DNA from: Epiperipatus broadwayi
Lineage: Eukaryota > Onychophora > Udeonychophora > Euonychophora > Peripatidae
NCBI GenBank assembly: GCA_028023455.1
Contig: JAQFVV010012396.1
Coordinates: forward strand, 5,558,085-5,622,084
Direction: 5' to 3'
DNA length: 64,000 nucleotides
Notes under the pieces: generated by a model
What the model saw: the letters and a program-made list of their open reading frames with translations, nothing else
Database searches by the model: none
What the model was told of the DNA's origin: nothing
Shown here: piece after piece, positions 1 through 12,870 of the stretch
Layout of the letters: every line of letters begins with the position of its first letter
How positions within the stretch are numbered: the first letter of the stretch is position 1
Program-made: the position numbers and the translations under genes

Positions 1-364
1 AAAATACTAGTATAGGACTCAAATTAAGGACTTTTAGATTCAAGAATAATGAATTTTAAATGATGCTTTAACTGAATAAACTATTCTGATATATTGAGAT
101 ATTATTAATAGTGTTAAGTTAAGTAGTCTTTCTTTACCATCTTACATTTTCTTTTTTTGGATTCCCTGGAAGTTATTTTATTAATATTATTACTTATAAC
201 AGAAGTTCATCAATATTGCTAGTGAAATTATTGCTTCATTGCTATTAATCAAATGCTTATTCTTTTTGTTTCTGTTAACCTTATAAAAAGCAGATATTTT
301 ATATTATAATTTGCTTAAAGATATTTTTATAAATATAAGTATAGTATATATAATTAGAGATGAT
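1..364. other. AT-rich stretch, nothing assignable
   Basis: No convincing open reading frame, repeat or RNA gene is seen. It is the left flank of the inverted repeat that begins near 365. Confidence 0.5.
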
Positions 365-1530
365 TTAAACCCAGACTTTCAAGCTCCCTTTAGTTATCCA
401 TTCCATATTACATAACTGATACACATGGCCACATCCAGTGAAAAGAATAAATGATCAATATTCATATTTCATGCTGAATCAGCCATCATTAGTTGGTACA
501 GATCATTATCTCCCACACTTATAATATAATCAGTTGGTTTATATTATGATAGCAAATCTTCAAACTTTAATGAACAAGCTTCAGTCTTTACCACTCTCCA
601 GTTCTTCAGGCATAGAAAAAATTGAAAATCTGATGATGGCATGTTCAAATCTCTTGTTTTCCAAATTCATTGTCATACCCATGTTGACCATAAGTCATTA
701 TGACCCCTCATATGTAGGACTTTAAGATCATTTAAATACATGGAAAAGTGATGGGCAGAATACAGGCAGAATTTGTAATAAGGTAGATGTAACTAGAGGG
801 ATTTGAACTCAGACTTTCAAGCTCTCTTTAGTCATCTACTCTATTTATACAACCAATATATCTTAATATAAACCAAGCACAGATTATATATATATGTGGT
901 TAATAATAATCTGGTTTAACTAGGGCTGGTTCAGCACCAAATACATATATTGGAGATCATTTATCTTTTTCACATCTATGTAATCATGTGTATTGGTTGT
1001 ATAAGATGGAGTGGATGACTTAAGGGAGCTTGAAAGTCTGAGTTCAAATCTCCTATAGTTACATCTAGCTTAAGTATTTATACTATACTTGTATATAAGT
1101 ATTACAGATTCAGATTATATTCTTTCCATCCCACTTCTTTGTATTTAAATTGTCTAAAGTCCTACACATGAGATGCAAGAATGACTTACAGTCAACATGG
1201 GTATGACAACAAAATTGGCAATCAAGGTTTTGAACATGCCATCAACACATTTTCAATGATATGGATGGCTGAAGAGAAGAGAGTGGAGTAGACCGAAATC
1301 CTGTCCACTAAAGTTTGAAAACTTATTATCTTAATACAAACTGAGCACTGATTATATATATGTGGGAAATGATGACCCAAGCCAACTGATGAATGCTGAT
1401 TCAGCACAAAATATGTATATTGAAGATCATTTATCTTTTTCACATGTACATGGTCATGTGTATCAGTTGTATACTGTGGAGTGAATGACTGAAGGTAACT
1501 TGAAAGTCTGAATTCAAATCCCCTCTAATT
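365..1530. repeat. Nested inverted repeat (foldback) with tRNA-like ends
   Basis: The segment 365-735 is imperfectly complementary to 1131-1530: 'actttcaag' and 'tgctgaatcagc' in the left arm pair with 'cttgaaagt' and 'gctgattcagca' in the right arm. The middle holds a second, smaller pair (about 790-860 against 990-1070) built from the same unit, so the unit occurs twice in each orientation. The outer end of each unit reads, on the plus-oriented copies, GAGTGAATGAC...CTTGAAAGTCTGARTTCAAATC. This resembles a tRNA 3' half with a B-box-like GTTCAAATC. I infer a SINE-like unit duplicated head to head, or a foldback DNA transposon. No coding capacity is seen; the short reading frames here are not conserved between arms. 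Confidence 0.65.
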
Positions 1531-3059
1531 AAATACATTTTTAAATTATCTTGACAAGAGTTTTGGATAACTTAATGAATGTTTAAATTTAGCGTTAAAA
1601 TATTTTTAATTGCTTATAAATATTCCTTTGAAGTATTCGGCAGTTAAAAACAATAAATTGCCATTGTCTTGGTTACCACTGTTTTATGAAACTTTAGTCA
1701 CTTAAGAGTTTATTCATAAAAGTTTGGGAAAACGTCAAAATTAACTGTTCTGGAACATTAATTAAAACAGCTCGCTCTTTGTAGGAATCAAGAATTTTTC
1801 TAAAATAAGTAGTAATGCAAAAAGCTGAAGGTTTACTGTTATTGGAAAGTTACATACAGTTACTTCTGCTTGAGGTCATTTGTTATATATAAATCGAAGA
1901 TATAAATTATTAACAATGAATTAAACAAGATTTCACAAATATTAAAAAAAAATTTTGGGGAGATTTTAGCAGGTTATACTCAAAATTGTGTATACTTAAA
2001 AAAGCCATATATATGGAAGAAATCAGATAAAAAAACAGCTTGAATTGACCTTAATATGTGCATTTCAGCAATGTGCTTTATATATTTAATACTGGCTTAG
2101 AGTATGAATTAGTGAAATGTACAAATGCAAAATTAGAAAGATGAAAGCTATTAAAAAACATACATGGAGAATAGAAGAAAAATGTAATATTCAAATATAT
2201 TTTAGTAAGTTAAAACTAATTGTTAACAAATCATTTGAAATACATGCTTTAAAATCTTCTACTAAATATAGGTTCCTCTTCAAACCAATAAATAAAAATT
2301 CTTGCATGTTATTGAGGCAAAACAACTATTTTAAAACTAGCAGACACCACATGACTTTAAGTAAGTAGTAACTGAATTGTCAGTTTGATTATAATAATAC
2401 ATTCTTTAAAAAGCTATTCAAATTCTATTATAATATTATTACTGTCTCTTTATTGAGTAAGTCTGAAAGATGGATGTCCATGGAAAAGCGTGGTACTCTA
2501 AATTTTTAACATTCAGACTTTTAATAGAATGTATTCATTTAATATTCCAGTTAAAACTTTACAATGAAAATAACCTTTTTTATTTTTATCAAGCTGAAAT
2601 GATACTTTAGTCAGTGAATAAAGTGTCCATCTACAGCATAATCAGACAATTAAAGTATAAGATATAACCAATTCTTTCTCTTTTTTCCTTTTAAAAATAC
2701 ATGAATTTACAACTCTTACATTGTTTTATTATTCCACTATTTGCTACTTTACCTGTTTAAATATTTTTATATAATAATGCTTATGTATTTTATTTTTCTT
2801 AATGTTTATGTATTCTGTTTTTCTTTATCTGTCATTAAAAGTCTGTAACAATTTTTATTTACTTCCAGATGGTTATAGTATTGTGTTTAATGGATTCTGT
2901 GGTTATTATTGGGTAATTTGTCATATTTATTTTTTCCAACATCTACTTCATACTCTTTTCTTTCTTTTTTTAGAATTTTGTCAAATGCATAATATATTCT
3001 TCAGAATTTTTATTGTAGTATTATTTTAAAAACACTATATTTAAAAACTATCATCAATA
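1531..3059. other. AT-rich stretch, nothing assignable
   Basis: Only short frames occur (for example 2117-2368 plus and 2802-3029 plus). They have low-complexity, AT-driven composition and no recognisable motif. I see no gene. Confidence 0.45.
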
Positions 3060-3830
3060 ATAACAAACATATTATCAAGTTTATATTTCAAAAGTACTTT
3101 ATTCATTTCCTAAAAAGAAAACATTGGTTACATTTGTTTACTTTTTTACAACGTTAATTAAATCATAAACACTAGATACAACAAATTGATTAAAAAACAA
3201 ACCAGCTATTATTAATGAGGCAAGTGTATCATGCCTAGCTTTGAGGATTAAGAGAGTCCTTACCAGTTTTCTATATATAGCTTGTATTCAGAAACCTTTC
3301 TGTCCCTTTCTCTTATTGTTTCTACTTATTTCTAAAAACATTTAGTGGTCTTTTTGGATTGTTTTCATAGATAAATATGCATCTTATGCATCATATAACA
3401 TAAAGAACAAAGATATTGGCACTTACATTCGAAAAAAGACCTTTAACAAATTCCTTAAACATATATCCAATATTTATTTTTTTATTTTTAAATATAACTG
3501 GTGTTTCTGCCCTGATCTGATCAAAGCTGGGACATGAGAAAAAAATATGAAATTGGGTTTCAGACTCTCTTTTACATAGACCACAGCAATCTTCTATTGA
3601 TCGAATCTGTCTTTTATACTTGTAAAAAAATTTGATAGGTAATGCTTCTAAATTAATCTTAACCAGAAAATCAAAGAATTTAAGCTCAAGTGACCAATAT
3701 TTAAATTTGTGACATAGTTGTTTGTTTGCAATTTCAAGTATCAACTTTAGATACATTTAAATACAATTATTTCTTGTTAAATTTACCTTATCATTTGAAG
3801 TTTGATCAAATAACACTAATTTAAATAGCT
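3060..3830 (-). mobile_element. 5'-truncated LINE, 3' fragment
   Basis: The left edge carries the motif 'ttcaaaagtactttatt'. The same motif class recurs at the 3' end of the other minus-strand LINEs (near 4,661, 10,217, 16,190 and 27,238), where it lies beside ATT/CAT repeats. Upstream on the minus strand is the C-terminal zinc region of an ORF2 (3391-3756). The copy stops soon after this, so most of the element is missing, as is usual for incomplete target-primed insertion. Confidence 0.65.
3391..3756 (-). pseudogene. LINE ORF2 C-terminal zinc-binding region (fragment)
   Basis: This 121-residue frame is the end of a non-LTR retrotransposon polyprotein, downstream of the reverse transcriptase. 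It contains KYWSLELKFFDFLVKINLEALP followed by a CxxC...H...C cluster in CCGLCKRESETQFHIFFSCP. That arrangement is typical of the zinc-binding region after the reverse transcriptase in L1/Tx1-type elements. The frame at 27,651-28,022 has the same layout (FDFLIKINFEALP, then CSRCHQESETIHHFLFTCQ), which supports one family. No reverse transcriptase core remains here, so it is a dead fragment. Confidence 0.7.
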
Positions 3831-4620
3831 ATATTTTATAGATGCCAGACAATATTACACTTAATAATTGCATTTTTTCTCATATAAGAAAAACACTTAA
3901 GCATGTCGTCCAGATAATCTAAGTCTTTAAACTTGCATTAAAAGCAAAACATGAGAATAACAATACCCATTACTATGCGGGAGGGGGGGGTGAGGTAATT
4001 CATAATCACTTTTTCTAAATAAAAAGTTTTTATCAAAAATAAATCACAAATTTGTTAACAAATCACAAATTTCCAATAGAAAATGCTTGAATATCTTAAT
4101 TTCCTTAAACACTTTCATTTATTTGCTGTAGGAAAAATAAAATTTAAAAATGTATTATAAAATTGTATTTTTTAATCTTTTAAAAATATATAGGTTTTTA
4201 AATTACTTTCCTTCTTGTTTTAAATTTTTAAGTTGAGAAAAATTAAAATGTTTTGATAATTCATTTAAACAAAATAAAAACTTAAGGTCAAAAACATTTA
4301 AAAATAATGTGCTATACATATAATATTTTATCTAAAACGGTAAACAAAAATTACTAATGATACCAATTTACATACAATATGTATCAAAAATAATAGCTAA
4401 TTCTGAAAATAAAGATGAATTAAGTTTTACAAAGTAAGTCTTTTTTAATTGTTTGTAAATTCAAAGTATTTATTTTTATAATCTTAATATTATTTATCAA
4501 TAGAAAATAAAAACTTATACCATATAAAATACATATGTGTATACCATAATTTTATTAAAATGTTCTTGAGTTTGTATTAATATTTGAAATAAATGTCATA
4601 AATTGGCCAAGCAAAATAGG
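3831..4620. other. AT-rich stretch, nothing assignable
   Basis: Very AT-rich with many stops in all frames. A poly-G run (near 3,980-3,990) is the only obvious compositional break. No gene or element boundary is seen. Confidence 0.45.
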
Positions 4621-4621
4621 A

Positions 4622-5750
4622 TGATAGTAGTGATGATGATGATGATAGTAATTATTATTATGTTTCAAAAGTAAACTTTATTAAGGCTCAAAAAGGGTTA
4701 CATGAGTTACATATGAAAACATAGGTCTTAGATATAAGTTGATACATGTGTGCAATAAGGGTTAACAATCTTGCTTGTGATAGGAAAAAACATGACTTAC
4801 AGTAATAGAAAGATATTTAACACGATACATGTATCAAATTAGATTTATATAGAATTTTTAAATGGGATCTTGCGAAAAATATATGGAAGCACATGATAGT
4901 ATGAGGGAAAATATATGTGGGGTGGGGGTATATGCGGTGGGGTTAGAGTTAGTGTTAGATTAATATATGATTGTATATAAATTGGGCCCATTTGGTGGGA
5001 ATAATTACAATTTCCATGACTGTCTTATGTTCATGTGTTATATACATTGATGTGAAAAACATAAGATTTTAGATACGATTTGATACATGAGATTACATAT
5101 GCAGTGAGATTTTGCTTATGATAAAAAAAAAGGGTGATTTACAGTAGTTGGAAAAATAATAATTGTTGCATAACAAGATACATATTTCAAATTATGTTTA
5201 CATAAATTTTACAAAAACATTATGAGATAAAATACATGAAAGCACAGTGATATTTGTTAATACATTTAGGGAGGGTGAGAGGAGATAGTATTCCATTGGT
5301 ATATGGCTTTACACAAATTGTGTTTATTAGTTAGTGAGCACTATAGATGTCAATGCTAAGTCTTATTGTTCATATGCTGAGCATTTGAAGTTCATTTGAA
5401 GTAAATTGGTGGAGTGATCTTGTAAACTTTTTTGGATCAGTTGGTTGATGAGGTGGGTATGCAGTTTTCTCTCAAGTGGTGCAGTATTTATCCAGAGTTC
5501 ACACTGGTGTAACATTGGAGCTATGAGTTCATGCATGGTAGACACTTGAGCTGGTTGTGATTCCAAAGAGTGGAATAGAAGTGATATAGAGACAAGTTGG
5601 AATTTGTGGCTGATATAATGATGGACTTGAAGGGGAAATGTTTTAAATGATGTAAAATATCTCCCAGAGCATGTTAAGAATAAATTTTGACAAATTGTTG
5701 TTAGCATGTCAGGCATCCACACTATGGAAGTGGAGTTTTACAATCTTGTG
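4622..5750 (-). mobile_element. LINE 3' region with CAT/ATT tail
   Basis: The minus-strand 3' end is marked by a GATGATGAT and TTATTATTATG tail (4622-4661), then 'tttcaaaagtaaacttta'. About 600 bp of the following sequence matches the 3' untranslated region of the longer LINE at 10,217-10,600: both have the 'ggctcaaaaagggttacat' or 'gactcaaaaagagttacat' block and the later 'gctaagtcttattgttcat'. The upstream end is near 5,750, with a decayed coding stretch at 5363-5722. It is a 5'-truncated copy. Confidence 0.7.
5363..5722 (-). pseudogene. Decayed LINE C-terminal coding stretch
   Basis: A 119-codon frame ends exactly where the conserved 3' block 'gctaagtcttattgttcat' begins, so it is probably the C-terminal end of the LINE ORF2. 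I see no zinc cluster or reverse transcriptase motif, and no family domain can be assigned from the residues alone. Position relative to the LINE tail is the main support. Confidence 0.4.
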
Positions 5751-6375
5751 TTTTAAATCTAGATTTTAAATGTTGTTTGCATCAGCTGTTTTGAAACTTT
5801 AAATTGGCTTATTTATTAATGGACTTAAAATATATTTAGTATTGCTAATATGGAAACTGTTCTTAAGGATGCTGGCATATGTTTTTCCATGAGATAAAGC
5901 TGGAATTATGATAGAATGGGTTTTGGCATTACCCACTTGGTCATGTGGTTGTATGGCAGCCATTTTTATTGGTTTTAATGATTTAAAAATGTCATTTTTT
6001 AAAAAAAGAATGCTTTTGTAAATTCAAAATTATCTTATGAAAAGATGTGTAACATAATTAATTGTTAATAATTGTTTCAATATATGTTAAATTTACCTAA
6101 ATATTCCAGATTTTGAAAGGTTTTGGGGGATTTAAACCTACAAAATTTTTTCCTTATTGCCTAGCAATACTAAGGTTTATTGACACTAATGAAATATTTT
6201 TTCTTGCAAATTATCCATTACATGCACAGAATTTTTTTAATTATGTTATCTTCAGTCTTTGTGATGACTTGAAATTTATCTTTTAAAAAAACTAATATTA
6301 TGCAAGTTTTTAGGATTTGAAATAGGAGTTCTTAGAATGAACATGGTGACATGACTAAGATTAACTGCAGAATTG
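5751..6375. other. Unassigned, AT-rich
   Basis: This may be the upstream edge of the preceding LINE, but I could not match it to the other LINE copies. No gene is seen. Confidence 0.35.
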
Positions 6376-6379
6376 TTAT

Positions 6380-6545
6380 TGGTACTGTTTTATTAGCCAG
6401 TGGCAGGCACTTGATGGCATTATTTACATGCAAAAACATAAATACATCATTTATGCAACTGCTGCTAGCCTTATTTCTATGCAAAAACAGAGAAATATGT
6501 CATTTATGTGCTGCTGCAGCTAGTCTGCTTTGTGTTATGCACTTT
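6380..6545. repeat. Imperfect two-copy tandem repeat
   Basis: Two adjacent units share 'atgcaaaaaca', 'catttatg' and 'gctgctgc' blocks (about 6425-6475 and 6478-6530). Each unit is roughly 52 bp. The repeat lies in a locally GC-richer stretch that continues to about 7,160. Confidence 0.45.
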
Positions 6546-7840
6546 ATTTGAATGCTCACAGTTCACAGTTCACAGTATCATGTGATGGTGTCTGAACTTC
6601 GGCCTGCCAGAACTCTTCAAATCTGCATGACAAACTAATTAGCTTACATCTCACCTGATGTACTATTATCTACTAACAATTGTAACCCCATCACCAAGCT
6701 TTCCTACTCAACATGGAAGCTTGAAGAAATTCAGAAAGGATAGGGCCACACGATTTCACTGCGCTCACACAAAAAGTCAGAACGAGAACGTGTATGAGAC
6801 AAATAAAATGACTGACTGCAAAACCTGGCATCATGGCATTTTTAATGACTGACTCCTGTTGCATGATGGCTCCAGAATTCTGTTCTTGAAAGCCTTATGG
6901 CTTGTGTACTAGTGGAGCTATGATGAGCTCACCCTAGCACCCTTCTTGCTGATCTGGAGATGTGTAGAGGTGCCATGTGAAAATGGACTATTATTCTCTA
7001 CATGTAATCTTGACATCTTGTGAAATCAAACACTATTCAGCAAATGTAGCTAATAATAGTAAGACATCAATAATTATATGTCTTCATGATCTGCAGCAGA
7101 ATACATATGTTATCAACAGGGGGCCAAGGATGTGTACAGCAATCATTTTCAATTTATGGTAGTACTGCAAATGGAATCAGAATCTCAGCAGAGTAATACA
7201 AATGAATAATAATCATCAGGAACAGTAATCTGCATCAATATTTTTTTCAAGCAAACAATCTAGGTCAAGGCAAGAATAATAATTCTGAAACTTTTGGACC
7301 ATTTACATGCTCTCTTATCTCCTGCGTAATCTTTTTTTTTCTTTTTAATTAAAAGTTTTAGTCCAGCAATTACAAATTCTGACCATGGCTTATCTTATTT
7401 AAAAATTAATTAATACAAAATTAAATCTCCACTTTTAAAATAAATTAAAATGGATTACAATTAAAATCAAACGCCAAGAATGGAATTTAATTTTTTCCCT
7501 AAAACTAAAATATTTTCCAAAAGGATTAAAAATTTGTAAATTATAACGCCTTGATAAATAGATTTTTAAAAAAAGTGTCAAAAGAAAATTTATTTTAAAC
7601 TAAAATAAATCTGTTGAAGAAAAATGAAATAAAATCCAAGACTTTTAGAATATACCAGAGTATGTGTGTTAATGCATGCACTCTTAATATAGAAAATAGA
7701 AAAACATACAAGACTACTGTTCTGCTTGATGGTTCTATGCAAAAGTAAAAAAAAAAACAATCTGGCCCAGTGACATTATATGTCTGTGGTTTTTTGCATA
7801 GCATCAATAATATCAAGTGGCTGGCACAAGCTAATATAAT
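6546..7840. other. Locally GC-richer, unassigned DNA
   Basis: 6,546-7,160 is less AT-rich than its surroundings and has several short frames (6658-6852 plus, 6977-7162 plus). None has a recognisable motif. 7,160-7,840 is AT-rich and featureless. It could be part of an unrecognised transposon or a decayed exon. Confidence 0.35.
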
Positions 7841-7844
7841 AGCC

Positions 7845-8121
<277 letters not shown>

Positions 8122-8279
8122 ACATAAGGGGCTTAAAACTGCAGCCATATATGTAAATTTTTCTAAAGAATTTGACTGTTCACCATAAAATTCTTCTTCA
8201 GTGATTACATTTATATGGTTTTAGAGACCATTATGTTTCTTGATTACAAAGTTTTTTAAAAGACAGAAAACTGGTAGCC

Positions 8280-9970
8280 AAAATTCATGGCATTATTAGT
8301 GATTTTAAATTGATAAATCATGGAGTTCCACTGAGTTCTGTACTTGGTCCTGTATCATTTTTTGATTTATATTAACATTTTTTCATTGCCTATGAATTCA
8401 GTGATTTATGTTTTTGCTGATGATATTGCTTTGTTTTTGGTGCTATTTCATATAGTCTTCTTGAGCAAATGATTAATAAGTATTTGACCTTAATTAGTAA
8501 TTGGTTTGTATTAAATTGTTTGGCAGTCAATTGTAATTAACCTTTTCTTTGACAATTAATTTTATTGGCCAAGTGAGGTAAAACTCTAAACTTTTAATTA
8601 GTCAATTCACAAACACAGTCATAAAAATATATTCTTCTTTTAATATTATATTAACTTTAGTTTTATTTGTAAAAAGTATATTAATAATTTGCCAGGTTAT
8701 GAAAGTGAACAAAAGTTTTTTTAAAAATAAATTTTTATTTATAATTATAAAAATATTCGATAGCAGCAAATCTAAAATGAATGTTAGTAACCAAATAAAA
8801 AGTGTTGCTGACATCAGTGATTTCTTTCTCAATTTTATATTGTGGAAAAGTAAATAATTTTTACTAAAATCTTAAATATTTTTCTAAAATAATTTTATTT
8901 TTACCATATTTTATCAAAATAATTTATATGTCAAAAAATACTTTTAAAATGGTCTAAAACATTCATTTATCACTTTCAAAATGAAACAAAATAAATTGTA
9001 GTGGTGAAAATTATTGACAAGCGGTTTTCTTTGTCCTCAATAGTTGAGAACCAATCAACACTTAGAACGGACTGCTTCCTCCTTTTGTTAGACGTTCAAT
9101 GTCAGTTTTATTAATTTTTTACTTGTAAAATAATTCAAGAGAGGGCAGCATCTTATGGAATTTTTTATAACTTTTCAAATGACGGTAAAATCTTTACCAT
9201 AGCGTTAAAAATGACAGAATTTGAGTGACTTGAAGCCAGCTACATTTTTGATCAGAGAACTCCACCAATGAATTAAAAGAGAGCTATTTTTTTTTTATAA
9301 ATTTGTTTCTTATTCTTTGAATATTTCTATTTATAGTCAATATAGAGTTCATTGTAACAGCATTTCGTATTTGTGGTAATGTTGTTTTTGTTGATAATTA
9401 TTGTTATTTGAGAATTTTTATTGATTCTAGATTATCTTGTCAAGTCATATTGTTTATTTGTGTTTGAAATTATATAAGGTTAAATTTTCACCTAGATATG
9501 TTTTGTTAACTAATTATGAATCTTGTTGTCAAAGTATATGTCTTATAATATTTCTATTTGGGGTGGTTGCACTGCTTACACTTTGTCTTCATTATGTGGT
9601 TTATAGAATTACATACACTATGTGTATTATTTTTGGAAAATCTAAGTCAACTTTGATTCAGAATATCTATGGTAATGGCTGTGTTTTATCTATTGTTAAT
9701 CTTTATAAATATAAGGTAATTATTGATATATTTAGTCATTCTCTTTTATGTGCAAGAATTTTTAAAATAAATACTGGGTTAGCTAAAAACTTTTAATTGA
9801 CATTACCTGCTTTTAATTTGGAAAATATTCATAGAAAATTCAATTACAATGATATTAGGTTACTTAATTCTTTTGTATCTGCTTATTTGTTAGATATTGA
9901 CCACATATCATTTGCTATGTTTAAAAATATTTGTGATATTGATTATATTTTATGTAGTAATTTTGATTAA
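8280..9970 (+). mobile_element. CR1/Jockey-like LINE relic, interrupted
   Basis: Plus-strand translation shows reverse transcriptase blocks in order. About 8,320-8,365 gives GVPLSSVLGPVSF, equivalent to the conserved GVPQGSVLGP motif. About 8,410-8,440 gives VFADDIALFL, the FADD catalytic motif. About 8,490-8,530 gives SNWFVLNCLAVN. After a gap the post-catalytic region resumes at about 9,395 (YLRIFIDSRLS), followed by SIWGGC near 9,555. The frame 9437-9796 covers part of this C-terminal region in one frame, with frameshifts on both sides. About 760 bp (8,570-9,330) does not fit the element and is probably a later insertion. Stops and frameshifts make it dead. Unlike most LINEs in the window it is on the plus strand. 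Confidence 0.7.
8570..9330. other. Unidentified insertion inside the CR1/Jockey-like relic
   Basis: This block separates the FADD part of the reverse transcriptase from its C-terminal region. I see no open frame with a motif (8602-8832 minus is AT-driven) and no clear terminal repeats. It may be a degraded DNA transposon or a 5'-truncated retroelement. Confidence 0.4.
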
Positions 9971-10033
9971 TATTTTGCAATTTATTATACTGTGACTATA
10001 ATTAAATGTAAATTATTATTGTCATTATTATTT

Positions 10034-10068
<35 letters not shown>

Positions 10069-10069
10069 G
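10034..10069. repeat. GT/AT dinucleotide microsatellite
   Basis: A (GT)n run passes into (AT)n, directly after the end of the CR1/Jockey-like relic. It is a probable element tail or a later expansion. Confidence 0.85.
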
Positions 10070-10617
10070 ACTCCTCACACAAGTATTTTCTTGTTTGAAA
10101 TTATATTAATATTATATTATTTATGTATTGCAGTAATAAATAAATTGTTATTATTATTATTGTTTCAAAAATAAATTTTATTGAGATGATGGTGATGATG
10201 ATGATTATCATTATTATTATGTTTCAGAGAGTAAACTTTGAGACTCAAAAAGAGTTACATAAGTTACATTTGAAAACATGAGGTCTCAGATACAAATTGA
10301 TTCATGATATTACATATGTAATAATGATTTACTATCTTGATTGTGATGGGAAAGTAAATATGATTTACATTAATTAAAAAAGAAATAATTAATACATAAC
10401 AAGATACATAGGTCAAATTAGTTTTACATAGAATTTTTAAATGTGATATTGAGAAATATATGTGGAAATACATGATAGTATGATTGAAAATATAAGGAGG
10501 AAGGTTTGAAGTTGGTGTTAGATTGACATATGTTTTTAATAAAAATTTGGGCTCATTTAGTGACAATACTATAGTTGTCACAGCTAAGTCTTATTGTTCA
10601 TTTGTTACATAAGTTCA

Positions 10618-10905
10618 ATGTTAAGAAAAATGGAAAAATATTAGTCAGCATGAATTGCATCTTGGGTGAATGAAAAACACTATGAACAGCATCTTAGGAA
10701 AACAGAAAAATACTATTCAGCATGAATTGCATCCTGAGAAAATGGTAAAATACTAGTTCAGCATGGATTATATCTTGAGAAAATTGAAAAACAGTAATGA
10801 TCATGAATTGTATCTTGGAAAAATGGAAAACAACACTAGTCAGCATGAATTGCATTCTGGGAAATTGCGGAAAATACTATTTCAGTGTGCATTGCATCCT
10901 TTGAA
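10618..10905 (-). repeat. About 50-bp tandem repeat in LINE 3' UTR
   Basis: About five degenerate units contain 'cagcatgaattgcatc' followed by 'tgggaaaatggaaaaatact'. The array lies just outside the coding end of the LINE and is absent at the equivalent point of the copy at 4.6-5.75 kb. It is therefore copy- or subfamily-specific. Confidence 0.75.
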
Positions 10906-12189
10906 TTAAAGTTCATCAGACTTGAGCTTGATTGGTCTGGTTAGATAGCCTTCTGTCATCATATTGAACTATTATAATGAATGTCTGGAACATAGTTTTT
11001 CATGTATATAGTTGTGTTATGGAGCAGATGAAATTCCGAGAAAGTTGTTAGTAGTGTCTACCATAGTTGTGACCACTTATAGGTTGGACTGCTCTCTACC
11101 ACAAAAATGTCCTGGGTAGTTAGGTTGTTATCTTGTGATTTTTACTGGTGTAATTCATTGATAAATATGGATGGATGCCTCTGTGGTGTTGTTTCCTAAC
11201 AAGAAGATGCAATGGGCACACCAGAAGGCAAACAGAATAAACTGGTTTCACATTCTAAAAGAATGTTTGATCTTTAGAAGGTCAGATTTATGAGGCAAAT
11301 GAAAGTTCCAAGGTGCCTGTATGCATTTAACCTAATTTACTGCTTGAAGTTTAGTGCTCATCAGTAATGAAAAAGTGTTGAGTGTCCTCAGCTTCATGGC
11401 ATAGCCCATCAAATGAGTTGATATTTTTGTACAATCAATGATGCTACAGAAAAAAGGATATTGGAAGCATATGCAGGTTGAGTCTAATTAGGAAGTCAAA
11501 AAAGCTTTGGTTCTAGTGCCCATTTTTTAAATCGGCAAAGAAAGTGTATTTATCCCAAGCATGGGGAGAGAGTAATCATTGCTAGAGTATAAGGAAGAAG
11601 TATTTTCCAGTAAGGGTACTTGGAATTGTGGGAGAGGTTGATATAGGATTAAATAAATAAGACCTGTGAGATATGGTACTGAAGAAGGAAGTTTATCTGT
11701 AGAGGTTACTTTCAGCAGACACGGGAGGTTCTGGAATGGTTAATAATAGCAGCTATTAAGTTAACAGTTTTTTGTGTATAGAACTCCTGAATGTGTGCCA
11801 TCTTACACTGTTGTACAGGGGTTGGTGTTTGAGCCATTTTATAGATATTGACATGGTCTTGTGGTCCCAGGGTAATTTATTGCATATGGAGTTGATGGCA
11901 GAAATGAACTCATTTGAAAATTTGATAATAGATGCATAGTATATTATTTTTCTTATATCAGTGTGTCTTGAAGTAAATTGATAGATATGCCTTAGAAAGC
12001 GAGTTGGTAATTTGCATTACAAAAACTTGGTTTGTGAGTCTCATACCAAGGAAGCCTTTGTGAAAGGTAAATCCTAAGAATGGAGTGGTTTCTCCTTGGA
12101 AAACTTGGGAACATTATTTCTTTGTGAATAGAGTCCAGGCGGAAGTGTTTTGGAGATTAATGTGCAACTTGTAGGCTCCTGTGTACTCA

Positions 12190-12870
12190 TTAAGAATGAT
12201 TTGTAATATGGGAAGTTGTTTCTCAGAAGGCAGGAACAAAGCGGTGTCATCCATGTAGGCTATGCAGGGAATATATCTGGTAATTTATATTCTGTATTTG
12301 TTATAAAAGTAGATTTATGTAGAGTATAAAAAGTAGTAAGCTTAAGAGCAACTCTTGTAAGATTGACTGTGTGGAATTGAAGAATGGAAAATTTCTACCA
12401 ATAAGAATGATGTACAACTCATAATTCAGAAATAGGTTAGTGATGATCTATAACAAAATTGGCTGGATGGTGGTGTTAGTGAGCATTTCAATAAGTAGGT
12501 TAATTGAGATGGAATCAAAAGCTGCATGTATATCAAGCTTTGCAATGGGAATGTGTTTTTAATTCATCTCAGAATTGTCATACATATGAGGGTTGCTTGA
12601 TTGGTGGAATAGCCTAATTGATAAACTGTAGACATGATAATAATGGAATTATATATGACTCAATTTGGTCCATGATTATTTGTTTTGAGTATTTTTATGA
12701 CTAGTGGGCCTATGGAGATAAGCCATAAGTTGGTTAGAACATATGTACCCTCAGGTTTCTTAGTGAAAGACACTATGACAAATGGATACCAACATTTTAC
12801 ACTGTATAATGAATATACAATATTAACTAAGATGAATGCAGAAATTCTATGAAGCCAGGGTAACAAGAGT
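12190..12870 (-). pseudogene. LINE reverse transcriptase core, decayed
   Basis: This is the catalytic core of the 10.2-16.1 kb element. The first carboxylate motif is in LDIHAAFDSI (12,508-12,540) and the second is AYMDDTALFLPSEKQ (about 12,230-12,265). Between them the usual QGSPLS block is mutated. The two motifs lie in frames separated by stops and frameshifts, so no functional enzyme can be made. The 27.2-30.4 kb LINE has the matching motifs QLDIKIAFDN, QGSPLS and AYMDNISVF. Confidence 0.75.
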
